NCBI GenBank assembly: GCA_039925965.1
Contig: JBDSXW010000022.1
Coordinates: 1-64,000, forward strand
Direction of reading: 5' to 3'
Length of the DNA: 64,000 bases
Source of the DNA: JAZKFT01 sp039925965
Lineage (GTDB): Bacteria > Bacteroidota > Bacteroidia > Chitinophagales > Chitinophagaceae
The notes under the pieces are model-generated. The model was not told where the DNA came from. It saw nothing but the letters and a program-made list of their open reading frames with translations, and did no database searches. Positions 29,627 through 38,277 of the stretch are shown here, piece after piece; within the stretch, counting starts at the first letter, position 1, and each line of letters opens with the position of its first letter. A program made the position numbers and the translations under genes.

Positions 29627-30502
29627 ATGGCACAAACAGGAAAATTTAGTTCTAAAAAAGGGAAGCCATCATACGTCATGGCCATTGTGGGCGTAACAGC
29701 CGTTTTGTTTATCACCGCATTGTTTGGCTGGATCATTTTAAATGCCGGCAAATACTCTAAAGTACTCCGCGAAGACGTGGAGATCCACGTATATTTAACC
29801 AGTACCGCACAGCAGAAAACCATCGACGAGTTAAAGAATTATATAGCCGCGAAACCTTACACCCGGACGGTAGAATTTATCGACAAAGAAACTGCCCGCA
29901 AAAGGTGGACCAGCGGTGGCGACAAGGATTTTATGGAGTTTCTCGACAATAATCCACTGCCTAGCGAGATTAGCCTGAAGGTAAAAAGTGACTGGGTAAA
30001 CAAGGATTCACTCAATAATATCGCTACCGATCTCAGCCAGAACCAGCTACTGGTGCAAAGCGTAGACTACCCGAAAAACCTGGTTGAGAAAATTACTAAT
30101 GTGGTAAAATGGGTGGTAGGAATTCTTATAGGCTTGTCTATTTTATTCGGATTGCTGGCCCTCCTGATGATCGACAATACCATCAGGTTAGCCATGTATA
30201 GCAACCGGTTCCTCATCAAAACCATGCAAATGGTGGGTGCAACGAGATGGTTTATAGCCAAACCAATGAATATACGGGCGATTATCAACGGGGCTATTGC
30301 GGGTGCCATTGCGATTGCGCTGGTGCTGGGTGTGATTAACCTGGTGGAGAATTTTGTACCGGATTTTAAAATTTTGCGGGAAAATTCCAAGCTGATTATC
30401 CTCTTTATCAGCGTTGTTTTACTCGGCATCGGCATATCACTGGTGAGTACCCATCGTAGTGTGATCAAGTATCTGAAAATGCGTCTGGATGATTTGTATT
30501 AA
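29627..30502 (+). CDS. ftsX: Cell division protein FtsX
   Basis: The membrane half of the FtsEX complex, which activates peptidoglycan hydrolases at the septum. The 291-residue protein has helix 1 at about 18-41 (VMAIVGVTAVLFITALFGWIIL), a periplasmic loop with VEIHVYLTSTAQQKTIDEL and VEFIDKETARKRW, then three further helices, the standard four-helix FtsX plan. The RLAMYSNRFLIKTMQMVGAT stretch is the conserved cytoplasmic coupling segment that contacts FtsE. ftsE is not adjacent, which is usual in this phylum. Downstream DUF3098 and uppP complete a conserved cluster. Confidence 0.92.
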   Translation: MAQTGKFSSKKGKPSYVMAIVGVTAVLFITALFGWIILNAGKYSKVLREDVEIHVYLTSTAQQKTIDELKNYIAAKPYTRTVEFIDKETARKRWTSGGDKDFMEFLDNNPLPSEISLKVKSDWVNKDSLNNIATDLSQNQLLVQSVDYPKNLVEKITNVVKWVVGILIGLSILFGLLALLMIDNTIRLAMYSNRFLIKTMQMVGATRWFIAKPMNIRAIINGAIAGAIAIALVLGVINLVENFVPDFKILRENSKLIILFISVVLLGIGISLVSTHRSVIKYLKMRLDDLY

Positions 30503-30582
30503 AGTGCAGCCGCATTTTAACATCCTGTCAACAAATCAACTAATCCACCAATCCACTATATTGCAGCCCAATAAAAACCACC

Positions 30583-30876
30583 ATGGCAGATAAAAAACCA
30601 ATACCAGCTACTGCTGTTAAAACTGAACCCGCCAGGCTAAAAGCTGATAATAGCCCCATTTTTTCAAAAGGCAACTATTTATTAATGGGTGTTGGTGGAG
30701 CGCTCATCATCATCGGAATGGTAGTTATGGCCGGGGGTAGCAGTAGCGATCCCAATGTGTTTGATTACAACCAGGTTTACAGCAAAACCCGCATCACTTT
30801 TGCACCTATCCTCATCATTTTGGGCATTTTGGTGGAAGTATATGCCATCTTTAAAAAATCACCTGCAGCCGAATAA
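30583..30876 (+). CDS. DUF3098 family membrane protein
   Basis: A 97-residue protein with a soluble N-terminus and two helices (YLLMGVGGALIIIGMVVMAGG and ITFAPILIILGILVEVYAIF). The loop GGSSSDPNVFDYNQVYSKTRIT matches the conserved DDPNVF...RRIT pattern of DUF3098. It lies between ftsX and uppP, the position it keeps in many Bacteroidota, which suggests a role in envelope growth or division, though the function is unproven. Confidence 0.85.
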   Translation: MADKKPIPATAVKTEPARLKADNSPIFSKGNYLLMGVGGALIIIGMVVMAGGSSSDPNVFDYNQVYSKTRITFAPILIILGILVEVYAIFKKSPAAE

Positions 30877-30984
30877 CAGTCCGGCAGCACCGCATACTCA
30901 TTCAAAGCGTTCCTTCATAAACCGGGGAACGCTTTTTAGTTTGGCTCCATACCTTTACTTTCGAAGCCATCTAAAACAAATAGC

Positions 30985-31785
30985 ATGGATATTTTTCAAA
31001 CCATCGTCCTCGGCATTATCGAAGGATTGACTGAGTTCTTACCCATATCGAGCACGGCTCACATGAAGTTTGCAAACCCACTGCTGGGTGTAAACGGAAC
31101 GGACCCGTTCAATGAAATGTTCGAAGTAGTGATACAAATGGCAGCGATACTTGCAGTTGTAGTACTATACTATAAAAAGTTCTTTGATTTTAAACGCATC
31201 GGTTTTTACATCAAACTCATTATCGCAGTAATACCTGCGCTGATCGTTGGTGGGTTACTCAAAAAATATATCGACGGTGCCCTGGGTAATCTCACGTTTA
31301 TTGCCTGTGTCATGATCGGTGGTGGTATTGTTCTGTTGTTTGTAGATAAGTTTTTCAACCGGCAAACCGTGGTACTTGAAGAGCAGATTACCAATAAAAA
31401 TGCTTTCGTGATTGGTTGCTTCCAGGTATTGTCGATCGTGTTTCCGGGCCTGAGCCGCAGTGCTGCAACCATTATTGGCGGTATGAGCCAGAAGCTGACA
31501 AGAAGTGTTGCCGCTGAGTTCTCATTTTTTCTGGCGGTACCTACCATGGCTGCCGCCAGCATCAAAAGTCTTTGGGATGTGCACAAAGACAATCCCGAAG
31601 TACTTAACACCAATAACCTCACCACCCTGCTGATTGGTGGAGTTGTTTCATTTATCGTAGCCATGCTGGCAATTAAGTTGTTTATCGGGTTTTTAAAGAA
31701 ATATGGTTTCAAAATGTGGGGCATTTACCGCATCATTATTGGCGGGGTTATGCTGGCACTGTTGTTATCTGGGGTTATTAAGTAG
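30985..31785 (+). CDS. uppP: Undecaprenyl-diphosphate phosphatase
   Basis: Recycles undecaprenyl pyrophosphate to the monophosphate carrier used for peptidoglycan and surface glycans, in the inner membrane. The 266-residue protein carries the motif EGLTEFLPISSTAH near the N-terminus and PGLSRSAATIIGG near residue 150, the two catalytic regions of the BacA family, with about seven hydrophobic helices. The first motif has Ala where many members have Gly (SSTGH), a variation also seen in other BacA proteins. In related genomes truB often follows; here a decayed gene follows instead. Confidence 0.92.
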   Translation: MDIFQTIVLGIIEGLTEFLPISSTAHMKFANPLLGVNGTDPFNEMFEVVIQMAAILAVVVLYYKKFFDFKRIGFYIKLIIAVIPALIVGGLLKKYIDGALGNLTFIACVMIGGGIVLLFVDKFFNRQTVVLEEQITNKNAFVIGCFQVLSIVFPGLSRSAATIIGGMSQKLTRSVAAEFSFFLAVPTMAAASIKSLWDVHKDNPEVLNTNNLTTLLIGGVVSFIVAMLAIKLFIGFLKKYGFKMWGIYRIIIGGVMLALLLSGVIK

Positions 31786-31841
31786 GTGATTAGTGGCTGG
31801 TTGAATTGTTCATTGGTGTCTGTGCTATTTGCAAACTGGTT

Positions 31842-32112
31842 TTTGAATACCTGCACCCGGGTGGGAAGTATTTTGACAACAACATTAAAAGTGCCGTCAT
31901 GGTGGAAAAGAAAGATGGTAAGTATACCGCCAAACTGATTGTAGATGCTTGCCATTGTTAAGTCCTCGGCCTATGTGGCTGCTAAAGATGAGAATTACCA
32001 GTTTATTGCTGGCGAATTAAGCCGCGAAGTTTACGAAGCAAAACCGATCACAGACGAAGTTACTGATGGGCATTTTACAACATGGAGAACCTATTATAAC
32101 AAGCCTTCTTAA
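31842..32112 (+). pseudogene. Remnant of an unidentified gene
   Basis: One frame reads FEYLHPGGKYFDNNIKSAVM and continues to KLIVDACHC before a stop at about 31962. A second frame continues the same apparent protein as VKSSAYVAAKDENYQFIAGEL, through EAKPITDEVTDGHFTTW, to a stop at 32112. The two parts together look like a real coding sequence broken by a frameshift near 31945-31960. No start or 5' part is seen. The family is not recognised. Confidence 0.4.
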
Positions 32113-32198
32113 AAAATACCCCCTAATACGCATTGTATTTATAAAAAGTATTTGCATTCTTTACGGCCTTATTTATTTAAACCCCACAAAAGATAATT

Positions 32199-33005
32199 AT
32201 GAAAACAGTTTTGAAAAGCCTGCTGGTATTACCACTGGCGGTAATGGTTCTAAGTTCCTGCTCGGACTACGGCAAGAAAATTAAGGTCGAAGGCACCAAG
32301 GGTGAGATCTATTACAAAGGTGAAGGTGTAACTGAAAGTGACGCCAAAAAGGTAGGCGACTATTTAAAGAAAGACTTTTTCTCAAACGATAAGGCCGCCA
32401 GCGTACAGCTTACCAAGGATGGCGATGGCTATATGGTTCGTTTTGTGTACGATAAGGAATATTACGAGAAAACAAAAGGTCTGGAGGACTTTTTCAAGCT
32501 CATGGCGGTAAACCTTTCTAAAGAAGTTCTGGGCGACAAAAAAGTAAATATCGCTTTGTCCGAAACCGATTTCAAAGATTTCAAGAGTATTCCATGGGAT
32601 GAGGCATTTGCCAAAGCACAACAGGAGCCAGCCGACTCTAAAGATAATGGTACCCCAAGTTCTGGTGGGTTGGCCGACTACGACAAGGAGGTTTCAGATG
32701 GGGTTACTTTTTATTGGAAGAAACCTGTGACGGACGCAGAAGCCGAAATGATTGGTAAGGCCATCATTGCCACCGGCGATTTTAAGGGAGGCACGCCGGA
32801 AACGACCAATGTCATTATGGAGAAAGAAGGCGACAGGTATCTCGTAAAATACCCGGTAAGTGCAGCATATATCGATCAGCCTTCTACGCTCGACTTAATG
32901 GAAGCCGTTTCTAAAAAGATCAAGGATGCGGCATTTGCAAATGTTCCTTTTTCATTTTATATGGTCGACGTGAATATGAAGCCTGTTAAAAGCTGGGATT
33001 ATTAA
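32199..33005 (+). CDS. Lipoprotein with two related domains, hypothetical
   Basis: A 268-residue protein with a lipoprotein signal peptide ending in lipobox LSSC (Cys 21), followed by SDYGKK. The mature part contains two segments of similar layout: IKVEGTKGEIYYKGEGVTESDAKKVGDYL early on and KEVSDGVTFYWKKPVTDAEAEMIGKAI later, each followed by a strand describing a value (GYMVRFVYD, RYLVKYPV). This looks like an internal domain duplication. I do not recognise the family. It is transcribed alone, with a terminator 30 nt after the stop. Confidence 0.75.
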   Translation: MKTVLKSLLVLPLAVMVLSSCSDYGKKIKVEGTKGEIYYKGEGVTESDAKKVGDYLKKDFFSNDKAASVQLTKDGDGYMVRFVYDKEYYEKTKGLEDFFKLMAVNLSKEVLGDKKVNIALSETDFKDFKSIPWDEAFAKAQQEPADSKDNGTPSSGGLADYDKEVSDGVTFYWKKPVTDAEAEMIGKAIIATGDFKGGTPETTNVIMEKEGDRYLVKYPVSAAYIDQPSTLDLMEAVSKKIKDAAFANVPFSFYMVDVNMKPVKSWDY

Positions 33006-33034
33006 TGTTCGCTTTTCGATGACAAAAATCTTAT

Positions 33035-33066
33035 GCAGCACCTTTTATGGGTGCTGCTTTGTTTTA
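33035..33066 (+). terminator. Terminator after the lipoprotein gene
   Basis: GCAGCACC and GGTGCTGC form an 8-bp stem with a 7-nt loop, followed by TTTGTTTTATT. Confidence 0.8.
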
Positions 33067-33131
33067 TTATAAACTGTACAAAGCACGGTTGTTTGGAATG
33101 GATGCTTATTTTTATGCCATAACCCTTAATC

Positions 33132-34478
33132 ATGCAAACTGCATCCAAGAAAGTAATCAATGGCTGGGCTATGTTCGACTGGGCCAACAGCGTTTATAAC
33201 CTGGTTATCACAACTACTTTTTTTCCGATTTACTTTATTAGTGTAGCTCAGACGGGGCCAGGTGAAGCGGGCCAGGTAATTAGATTTTTGGGGCGAAATT
33301 TCGAAAACTCTTCCCTATATAATTATTCCCTTGCGGCGGCCTACATGCTTATCGCCATAGCCTACCCTATTCTTACGTCTATTGCAGATACCCGTGGTAA
33401 TAAGAAAAATTTTATGCGATTTTTTTCTGCGATGGGGGCCTTTGGCTGTGCCATGCTGTTCTTTTTTAAAGGGATGGATACGCTTTGGCTGGGGATACTT
33501 GCATTTATGATGGCTGCAATGGGCTATGTAGGAAGTCTTGTCTTTTACAACGCTTACTTACCGGAAATAGCAGCACCGGAAGATCGGGATCGTATAAGCG
33601 CCAAAGGCTTTTCCTATGGTTATATTGGTAGTGTAATTATGCAGCTGATCGGGTTTGCGTTGGTAATGCTGATGGACGATAAAGGGATGGCTACACGCAT
33701 TACATTTTTGCTGGTTGGGATTTGGTGGTTTGGTTTTTCACAAATAACATTTGCCTGCCTGCCCAGGATTAACAGGCAAGCGTTGACAAAGGTCAATGTA
33801 TTTAAAGAAGGCTTTAGAGAAGTCAAAAAAACATATAATCAGGTAAATGGTATGCCGGTTCTAAAGCGTTTTTTGAGAGGTTTTTTCTTTTACAGTATGG
33901 GCGTACAAACAGTAATGCTGGCAGCCACGCTTGTAGGTAGTAAGCTGTTGGGCCTGCCCGATACCAAACTCATTGTTACAGTGGTATTAATTCAGTTAGT
34001 AGCTATTCCAGGTGCCATTTTAATAAGCCGCCTATCTGCGAAATTGGGCAACATAAAAGTACTTATAGGATTAGTAGTTTTTTGGATGATTGTCTGTGTG
34101 GCTGGCTATTTCACCGCACAATTTAAGGAAGATGGTGGCAATCCTGAATATGGTTTTTACGCACTTGCCGTGGGTGTAGGTTTGGTTATGGGAGGCATAC
34201 AATCGCTTAGCCGAAGTACCTTTTCCAAGCTGATGCCTGATACAAAAGATACCTCATCATTTTTTAGCTATTATGACATGACGGAAAAAATAGCGATAGT
34301 AATCGGGATGTTTACTTTTGGCTTTATAGCGGAGTACACGAAACATCATGGCGGAATGAAAAACTCGCTTTTATCATTAATCGTATTCTTCCTGATCGGC
34401 TTGGTTTGGCTGTACCTGGCTTTGGTAAAGGAAAAGCAATTGAAAATTGTAAATGCCATTGGCGAAAAGCAACCATAA
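33132..34478 (+). CDS. MFS transporter, UMF1/Atg22-like family
   Basis: A 448-residue transporter with about twelve hydrophobic helices. It begins VINGWAMFDWANSVYNLVITTTFFPIYF, the family hallmark (W-x-x-YDWANS-x-Y), and has the loop YNAYLPEIAAPEDRDRISAKGFSYGYIG, also characteristic of UMF1 proteins related to yeast vacuolar amino acid effluxer Atg22. A late segment IQSLSRSTFSKLMP is the second-half MFS loop. The substrate is unknown, possibly amino acids. Confidence 0.85.
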   Translation: MQTASKKVINGWAMFDWANSVYNLVITTTFFPIYFISVAQTGPGEAGQVIRFLGRNFENSSLYNYSLAAAYMLIAIAYPILTSIADTRGNKKNFMRFFSAMGAFGCAMLFFFKGMDTLWLGILAFMMAAMGYVGSLVFYNAYLPEIAAPEDRDRISAKGFSYGYIGSVIMQLIGFALVMLMDDKGMATRITFLLVGIWWFGFSQITFACLPRINRQALTKVNVFKEGFREVKKTYNQVNGMPVLKRFLRGFFFYSMGVQTVMLAATLVGSKLLGLPDTKLIVTVVLIQLVAIPGAILISRLSAKLGNIKVLIGLVVFWMIVCVAGYFTAQFKEDGGNPEYGFYALAVGVGLVMGGIQSLSRSTFSKLMPDTKDTSSFFSYYDMTEKIAIVIGMFTFGFIAEYTKHHGGMKNSLLSLIVFFLIGLVWLYLALVKEKQLKIVNAIGEKQP

Positions 34479-34494
34479 TCCTTAATTTTATCGT

Positions 34495-34698
34495 ATGGAA
34501 ACAGTCGTTGTAAAACCCCGGAATAAGGAAGAACTGGAGCTGGTTGCTTCGCTGATGAAGCGAATGAACATCCGGTCTTCCATACAAAAAAAAGAAACGG
34601 GTGCCGGTGCAAAAAAGAAAGCTAAGGAGACGTTTCTCAATAGCCTGCCGGATAGATTGAACCAGACGAAACTGCATATGGAAGGGAAAAACACTTGA
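34495..34698 (+). CDS. Small antitoxin-like protein
   Basis: A 67-residue, charged protein beginning METVVVKPRNKEELELVASLMKRMNI with a lysine-rich C-terminus (KKETGAGAKKKAKETF). The N-terminal pattern is common in small antitoxins of Bacteroidota RelE/HigB-type pairs. The next 300 bp hold a frame-broken toxin-like sequence, which supports this reading. It follows the transporter by 16 nt. The family assignment is tentative. Confidence 0.5.
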   Translation: METVVVKPRNKEELELVASLMKRMNIRSSIQKKETGAGAKKKAKETFLNSLPDRLNQTKLHMEGKNT

Positions 34699-34745
34699 AA
34701 TCATGGGATGAATTGTATCATGAATTATAAACCATCTTTTTGGAA

Positions 34746-35040
34746 ATGGCTTTTACAATTATTCCAACAAATCATTTTACCCGACCTTAAAAAACGATAT
34801 CAACGAGATTGTTCAGTCTCTGAAAACTGATGCCAAAATGGGAGAACCGCTTGGCAAGGATTGTTATAAAATAAGGATCGGAATAAAGACTAAGGGTAGA
34901 GGAAAAAGTGGGAAGCCAGGTTAATCACTTGCGTAAAAATTATTCAATCCAAAGTTTACCTTCTTTCTATCTGCGATAAATCTGATTTTGATAACATTTC
35001 CGATAATCACCTGAAAGCCAGGTCAAAGCGAATTAAATAG
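34746..35040 (+). pseudogene. Broken RelE/YafQ-type toxin gene
   Basis: Pieces of a toxin-like protein appear in three frames: MAFTIIPTNHFTRP (from 34746), KNDINEIVQSLKTDAKMGEP with GKDCYKIRIGIKTKGRGKSG (about 34790-34915), and ARLITCVKIIQSKVYLLSICDKSDFDNIS, ending KARSKRIK at the TAG at 35038. The order and the motifs GxxxYKIRI...GKSGGARLI and KVYLLxIYDKSD are those of RelE/HigB-like mRNA interferases of Bacteroidota. A stretch seems deleted after HFTRP. The toxin cannot be made in this form. Confidence 0.6.
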
Positions 35041-35135
35041 CGGCACGTTGTTTCAGCCGATCTTCATTTACATTTTTGGGTCTCCTATTTTTGCAATGAC
35101 TATTGACCAGGTGACTTATCGACTTCGTAATAACT

Positions 35136-35984
35136 ATGAACATTTTCCCCATCCATACCGGCAATTTTAAGCTAGATGGCGGTGCCATGTTTGGCGTGGT
35201 ACCCAAAGGCATCTGGAACAAAACCAATCCCGCTGATGCCAACAATCTCTGCAGCTGGGCGATGCGCTGCCTGCTGATTGAGGATGGCAACAAACTCATC
35301 CTTATCGACAATGGCATCGGTGACAAACAAGACGCCAAATTTATGGGACATTACTACCTGCATGGAGACGACACACTTGACAAAAGCCTTGCTACGCATG
35401 GTTTTCAGCGTGATGATATTACGGACACCTTTCTCACCCACCTGCACTTTGACCACTGCGGCGGCAGCATCAAACGGGAAGGAGAACTGCTAGTGCCGGC
35501 ATTTAAAAATGCAGTTTACTGGAGCAACGAACAGCACTGGGAATGGGCCACCCAGCCCAATGACCGCGAAAAAGCTTCTTTTCTGAAAGAGAATATCCTG
35601 CCAATTAAAGAAAGCGGTCAGCTGCAGTTTTTCCCGGCTAATAATTTGCCATTCGCCGGCGAAGTGACGCTGCCTTTTTCAGTCATTACCGTCAATGGCC
35701 ATACTGATGCGATGATGTTGCCGAAACTGAATTACAAGGGTAGAACGATCATTTACATGGCCGACCTCCTGCCTTCTGTGGGCCACATCCCACTACCATA
35801 TATCATGGCCTACGATACGCGGCCGCTCATTACCCTGGCTGAGAAAAAAGCCTTTCTCGAAGAAGCTATTGACAATAACTATGTGCTGTTTTTTGAGCAT
35901 GATCCCCAATTTGAGTGCTGTGAGCTGCAGCAAACAGAAAAAGGTGTCCGACTTGGAAAAACATTCCGGCTGGATGAATTGTAG
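35136..35984 (+). CDS. MBL-fold metallo-hydrolase
   Basis: A 282-residue metallo-beta-lactamase-fold hydrolase. The metal motif THLHFDHCGG (HxHxDH) is near residue 106, a later His is in TVNGHTDAM, the bridging Asp is in YMADLLPSVGHI, and the last His is in LFFEHDPQ. This arrangement is typical of the glyoxalase II/lactonase-like group, and the substrate is unknown. It ends 50 nt before the glycosyltransferase start. Confidence 0.88.
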   Translation: MNIFPIHTGNFKLDGGAMFGVVPKGIWNKTNPADANNLCSWAMRCLLIEDGNKLILIDNGIGDKQDAKFMGHYYLHGDDTLDKSLATHGFQRDDITDTFLTHLHFDHCGGSIKREGELLVPAFKNAVYWSNEQHWEWATQPNDREKASFLKENILPIKESGQLQFFPANNLPFAGEVTLPFSVITVNGHTDAMMLPKLNYKGRTIIYMADLLPSVGHIPLPYIMAYDTRPLITLAEKKAFLEEAIDNNYVLFFEHDPQFECCELQQTEKGVRLGKTFRLDEL

Positions 35985-36018
35985 CTTTTGAGGATGTTCA
36001 TATGCAGGCAGCACCCAA

Positions 36019-36026
36019 TACCTTTG
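36019..36026 (+). promoter_or_regulatory. -7 element upstream of the glycosyltransferase gene
   Basis: TACCTTTG followed by CGC matches the Bacteroidota -7 TAnnTTTG. It lies only 9 nt before the ATG at 36035, which supports that start over an upstream one at 36002. No good -33 TTTG is seen at the normal spacing. Confidence 0.4.
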
Positions 36027-36034
36027 CGCTCCTT

Positions 36035-37117
36035 ATGCGGATAGCAGTTATTACAAGATGTTTGGCAGCCGGCCGCTCGGGCGAAAACTTTGATTTTTCG
36101 CTGGCTACCCTTAGCCGGATCACGCGGCAGCACCCTGATCATCAATTCATTTTTTTTTGTGATCAGGCACATGATGCAGCGGTTGATTTTTCTGCGAATG
36201 TGACGCCGGTGGTCCTCGGTTCACCAGCCCGAAACGCTTTGCTGCTAAAGTGGTGGTACGACGTTAAACTACCCGCAGCATTGCAGAAAATGAAGGCCGA
36301 TATACTAGTGTGCATGGATGGCATTACCAGCCTGAACACCTCCCTGCCACAGGTTTTGGTGATGCGGGAGCCAATGAACAAACGAAATGGGCCGAAGCAT
36401 ATTGGCAAAGCTGCTATAATCGTTACACTGTCGGAATTTGCTGCGCAGGAAATAAAAAAGCAGTATCCGGCCATGGAAAAGATCCAGTCAGTGGGCGCTG
36501 CTGCACACGAACTGTTTCAACCTGCTGGCTGGCAGGAAAAAGAACAGACAAAAGAAACCTTTACCGGTGGCCGCGAGTATTTCTTATACACAAGTCTGGC
36601 CGGCGAAAACCCTGCTCTACTCAATATTCTGAAAGCTTTTTCGATGTTCAAAAAAAGGCAGATGAGCAATATGCAGCTGCTGTGCCTCAGTTCGGGCCTG
36701 CCAACCAAAGGGTTCCGGGAGAAATTAATGACTTACAAATACCGGGACGATGTGCAGATAATTACTGGCCCAGGCCGCAAGGATCTGGCACGGCTTACCG
36801 CCGGATCTTATGCCATTCTGTACCCCGGCCCGGGCGGATTTTTCGCCGCACCTGTTGCCGAGGCAATGCAATGCGGAATTCCCTGCATCACCAGCCGCGA
36901 AGGCAGCATCCCTGAACTCGGCGGCCATGCTATGATAGTGGCGGATTTCAATAACCCGGAGGACATTGCCGCGCAATTGAAACAGATTTTTAAGGACGAA
37001 AACTTGCGCAGCCAGCTTGTAGCAAATGCGCTGGAGCAGTCGCAAAATTATACCTGGGAAAAAACAGCCGACGCCATATGGGATATCATTAAAACCATAG
37101 CTGCGGGGCAGGCATAG
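36035..37117 (+). CDS. Glycosyltransferase, GT4-like (GT-B fold)
   Basis: A 360-residue GT-B glycosyltransferase starting MRIAVITRCLAAGRSGENFDFS. The C-terminal domain shows the group 1 signature: an EYFLYTSL strand, the glycine-rich PGPGGFFAAPVAEAMQCGIPCITS, and the E-x7-E motif region with EAMQCGIP and SREGSIPELGG. It probably transfers a sugar from a nucleotide donor onto lipid or polysaccharide acceptors at the cytoplasmic membrane. Acceptor unknown. An ATG 11 codons upstream is possible, but a promoter -7 box lies between the two starts. Confidence 0.85.
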   Translation: MRIAVITRCLAAGRSGENFDFSLATLSRITRQHPDHQFIFFCDQAHDAAVDFSANVTPVVLGSPARNALLLKWWYDVKLPAALQKMKADILVCMDGITSLNTSLPQVLVMREPMNKRNGPKHIGKAAIIVTLSEFAAQEIKKQYPAMEKIQSVGAAAHELFQPAGWQEKEQTKETFTGGREYFLYTSLAGENPALLNILKAFSMFKKRQMSNMQLLCLSSGLPTKGFREKLMTYKYRDDVQIITGPGRKDLARLTAGSYAILYPGPGGFFAAPVAEAMQCGIPCITSREGSIPELGGHAMIVADFNNPEDIAAQLKQIFKDENLRSQLVANALEQSQNYTWEKTADAIWDIIKTIAAGQA

Positions 37118-37138
37118 CAGTGGTGTAATCATTTCGAT

Positions 37139-37146
37139 TACTTTCG
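37139..37146 (+). promoter_or_regulatory. -7 element upstream of gldC
   Basis: TACTTTCG followed by CACC is close to the Bacteroidota -7 TAnnTTTG and lies about 50 nt before the gldC start. No clear -33 element was found. Confidence 0.3.
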
Positions 37147-37195
37147 CACCATTATCAAAAAACGTATTTTCAACACCATAAAAGACTTTTGAACA

Positions 37196-37546
37196 GTGGA
37201 GATTAATTCTAAAATAACCATCGACGTAGTACTGGACCAGGCCCGTGTACCTCAAAGTATCAGCTGGAATGCAACAGATAGTACCGCAGACACGCCTCAA
37301 AAAGCCAGGGCCATGATGCTCAATTTCTGGGACGGTCAGGACAAGGCAGCCCTCCGTATAGACCTGTGGACCAACGGCATGATGGTAGACGAAATGGCTG
37401 ACTTCTATTTTCAAACCATGATCGGCATGGCCGACTCATTTCAGCGGAGCACCGGGCAGACCGAACTCGTAGCCGAAATGAAAGCCTTTGCACAGCAGTT
37501 TTACAAAAAATTCCAGGAAGCGCAGATCAGGGAAAATAGCAAGTAG
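37196..37546 (+). CDS. gldC: Gliding motility protein GldC
   Basis: A 116-residue cytoplasmic protein. The segments ITIDVVLDQARVPQSISWNATDS, RAMMLNFWDGQDKAALRIDLW and DEMADFYFQTMIGMADSFQR match GldC, an accessory factor of gliding in Bacteroidota. A GTG start is used: an in-frame TGA lies two codons upstream and the next ATG is inside the conserved region. gldB is not next to it. Together with the T9SS-sorted protein in this window it indicates a type IX secretion/gliding machinery elsewhere in the genome. Confidence 0.88.
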   Translation: MEINSKITIDVVLDQARVPQSISWNATDSTADTPQKARAMMLNFWDGQDKAALRIDLWTNGMMVDEMADFYFQTMIGMADSFQRSTGQTELVAEMKAFAQQFYKKFQEAQIRENSK

Positions 37547-37729
37547 GGGGCTAGTGGCAAGTGGGGAATGGCGAGCGTAAAAAGGCGAATTTGAGGCAGT
37601 AAGGTGAGTATTGTATTGGAACATCTATTCTAAACCAGCTTCTGGCCTTAAGCGTCCAGCGTCACGCCAACTCCGTCCATCGTAACAATTCGTAATTCGT
37701 AATTCGTAAATCACAAATCATAAAATCAC

Positions 37730-38182
37730 ATGGCCTTAGAACAAACAATCAATACAGAAATAGTAACGGCTATGAAGGCTAAAGATGAAGCCGGATTGCG
37801 GGGATTGAGGGCTATAAAGGCGGCCATCATTATTGCCAAAACGGCCGAAGGTGCTAAGGGCGAAATCAGCGAAGCGGAAGAGCAGAAGATGCTGCAGAAG
37901 CTGGTAAAGCAGCGCAGGGATTCACTGGAAATTTTTACCCAGCAGAACCGCCCCGACCTGGCGCAAAAAGAAATGGAAGAAATCGCTGTTATAGAGAAGT
38001 TCCTCCCGAAACAAATGAGTCCCGAAGAGCTGGAGGCCGCTGTGGCAAAAATCATCACCGATCTGGGCGCATCATCGCCGGCCGATATGGGCAAGGTGAT
38101 GGGTATCGCCACAAAACAACTCGCAGGCCTTGCCGATGGAAAAGCCATCAGCGCTCTGGTAAAGCATTTATTGATCAGGTAA
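37730..38182 (+). CDS. GatB/YqeY domain protein
   Basis: A 150-residue stand-alone YqeY protein related to the tail domain of the GatB amidotransferase subunit. Typical features are the helical N-terminus LEQTINTEIVTAMKAKDEAGLRGLRAIKAAI, then QRRDSLEIFTQQNRPDLAQKE and IEKFLPKQMSPEEL, with DMGKVMG near the end. The exact role is unclear, though a link with tRNA-dependent processes is assumed from the domain. The leader is a run of degenerate AATC/TAATTCG repeats also seen before two other genes in the window. Confidence 0.92.
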   Translation: MALEQTINTEIVTAMKAKDEAGLRGLRAIKAAIIIAKTAEGAKGEISEAEEQKMLQKLVKQRRDSLEIFTQQNRPDLAQKEMEEIAVIEKFLPKQMSPEELEAAVAKIITDLGASSPADMGKVMGIATKQLAGLADGKAISALVKHLLIR

Positions 38183-38277
38183 GGACGATACAGATTTTGG
38201 ATGGCAGGAAATCTGGATTTGCAGCAACCCGCCACCCCGGTATCCTGCATTCCAATCATATACCTTAAATTAAACCC

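Noticed and set aside
31000..31070. SSTAH in place of SSTGH in UppP as a damaged active site
   Set aside because: Ala at this position occurs in other BacA-family proteins, and all catalytic residues are present.
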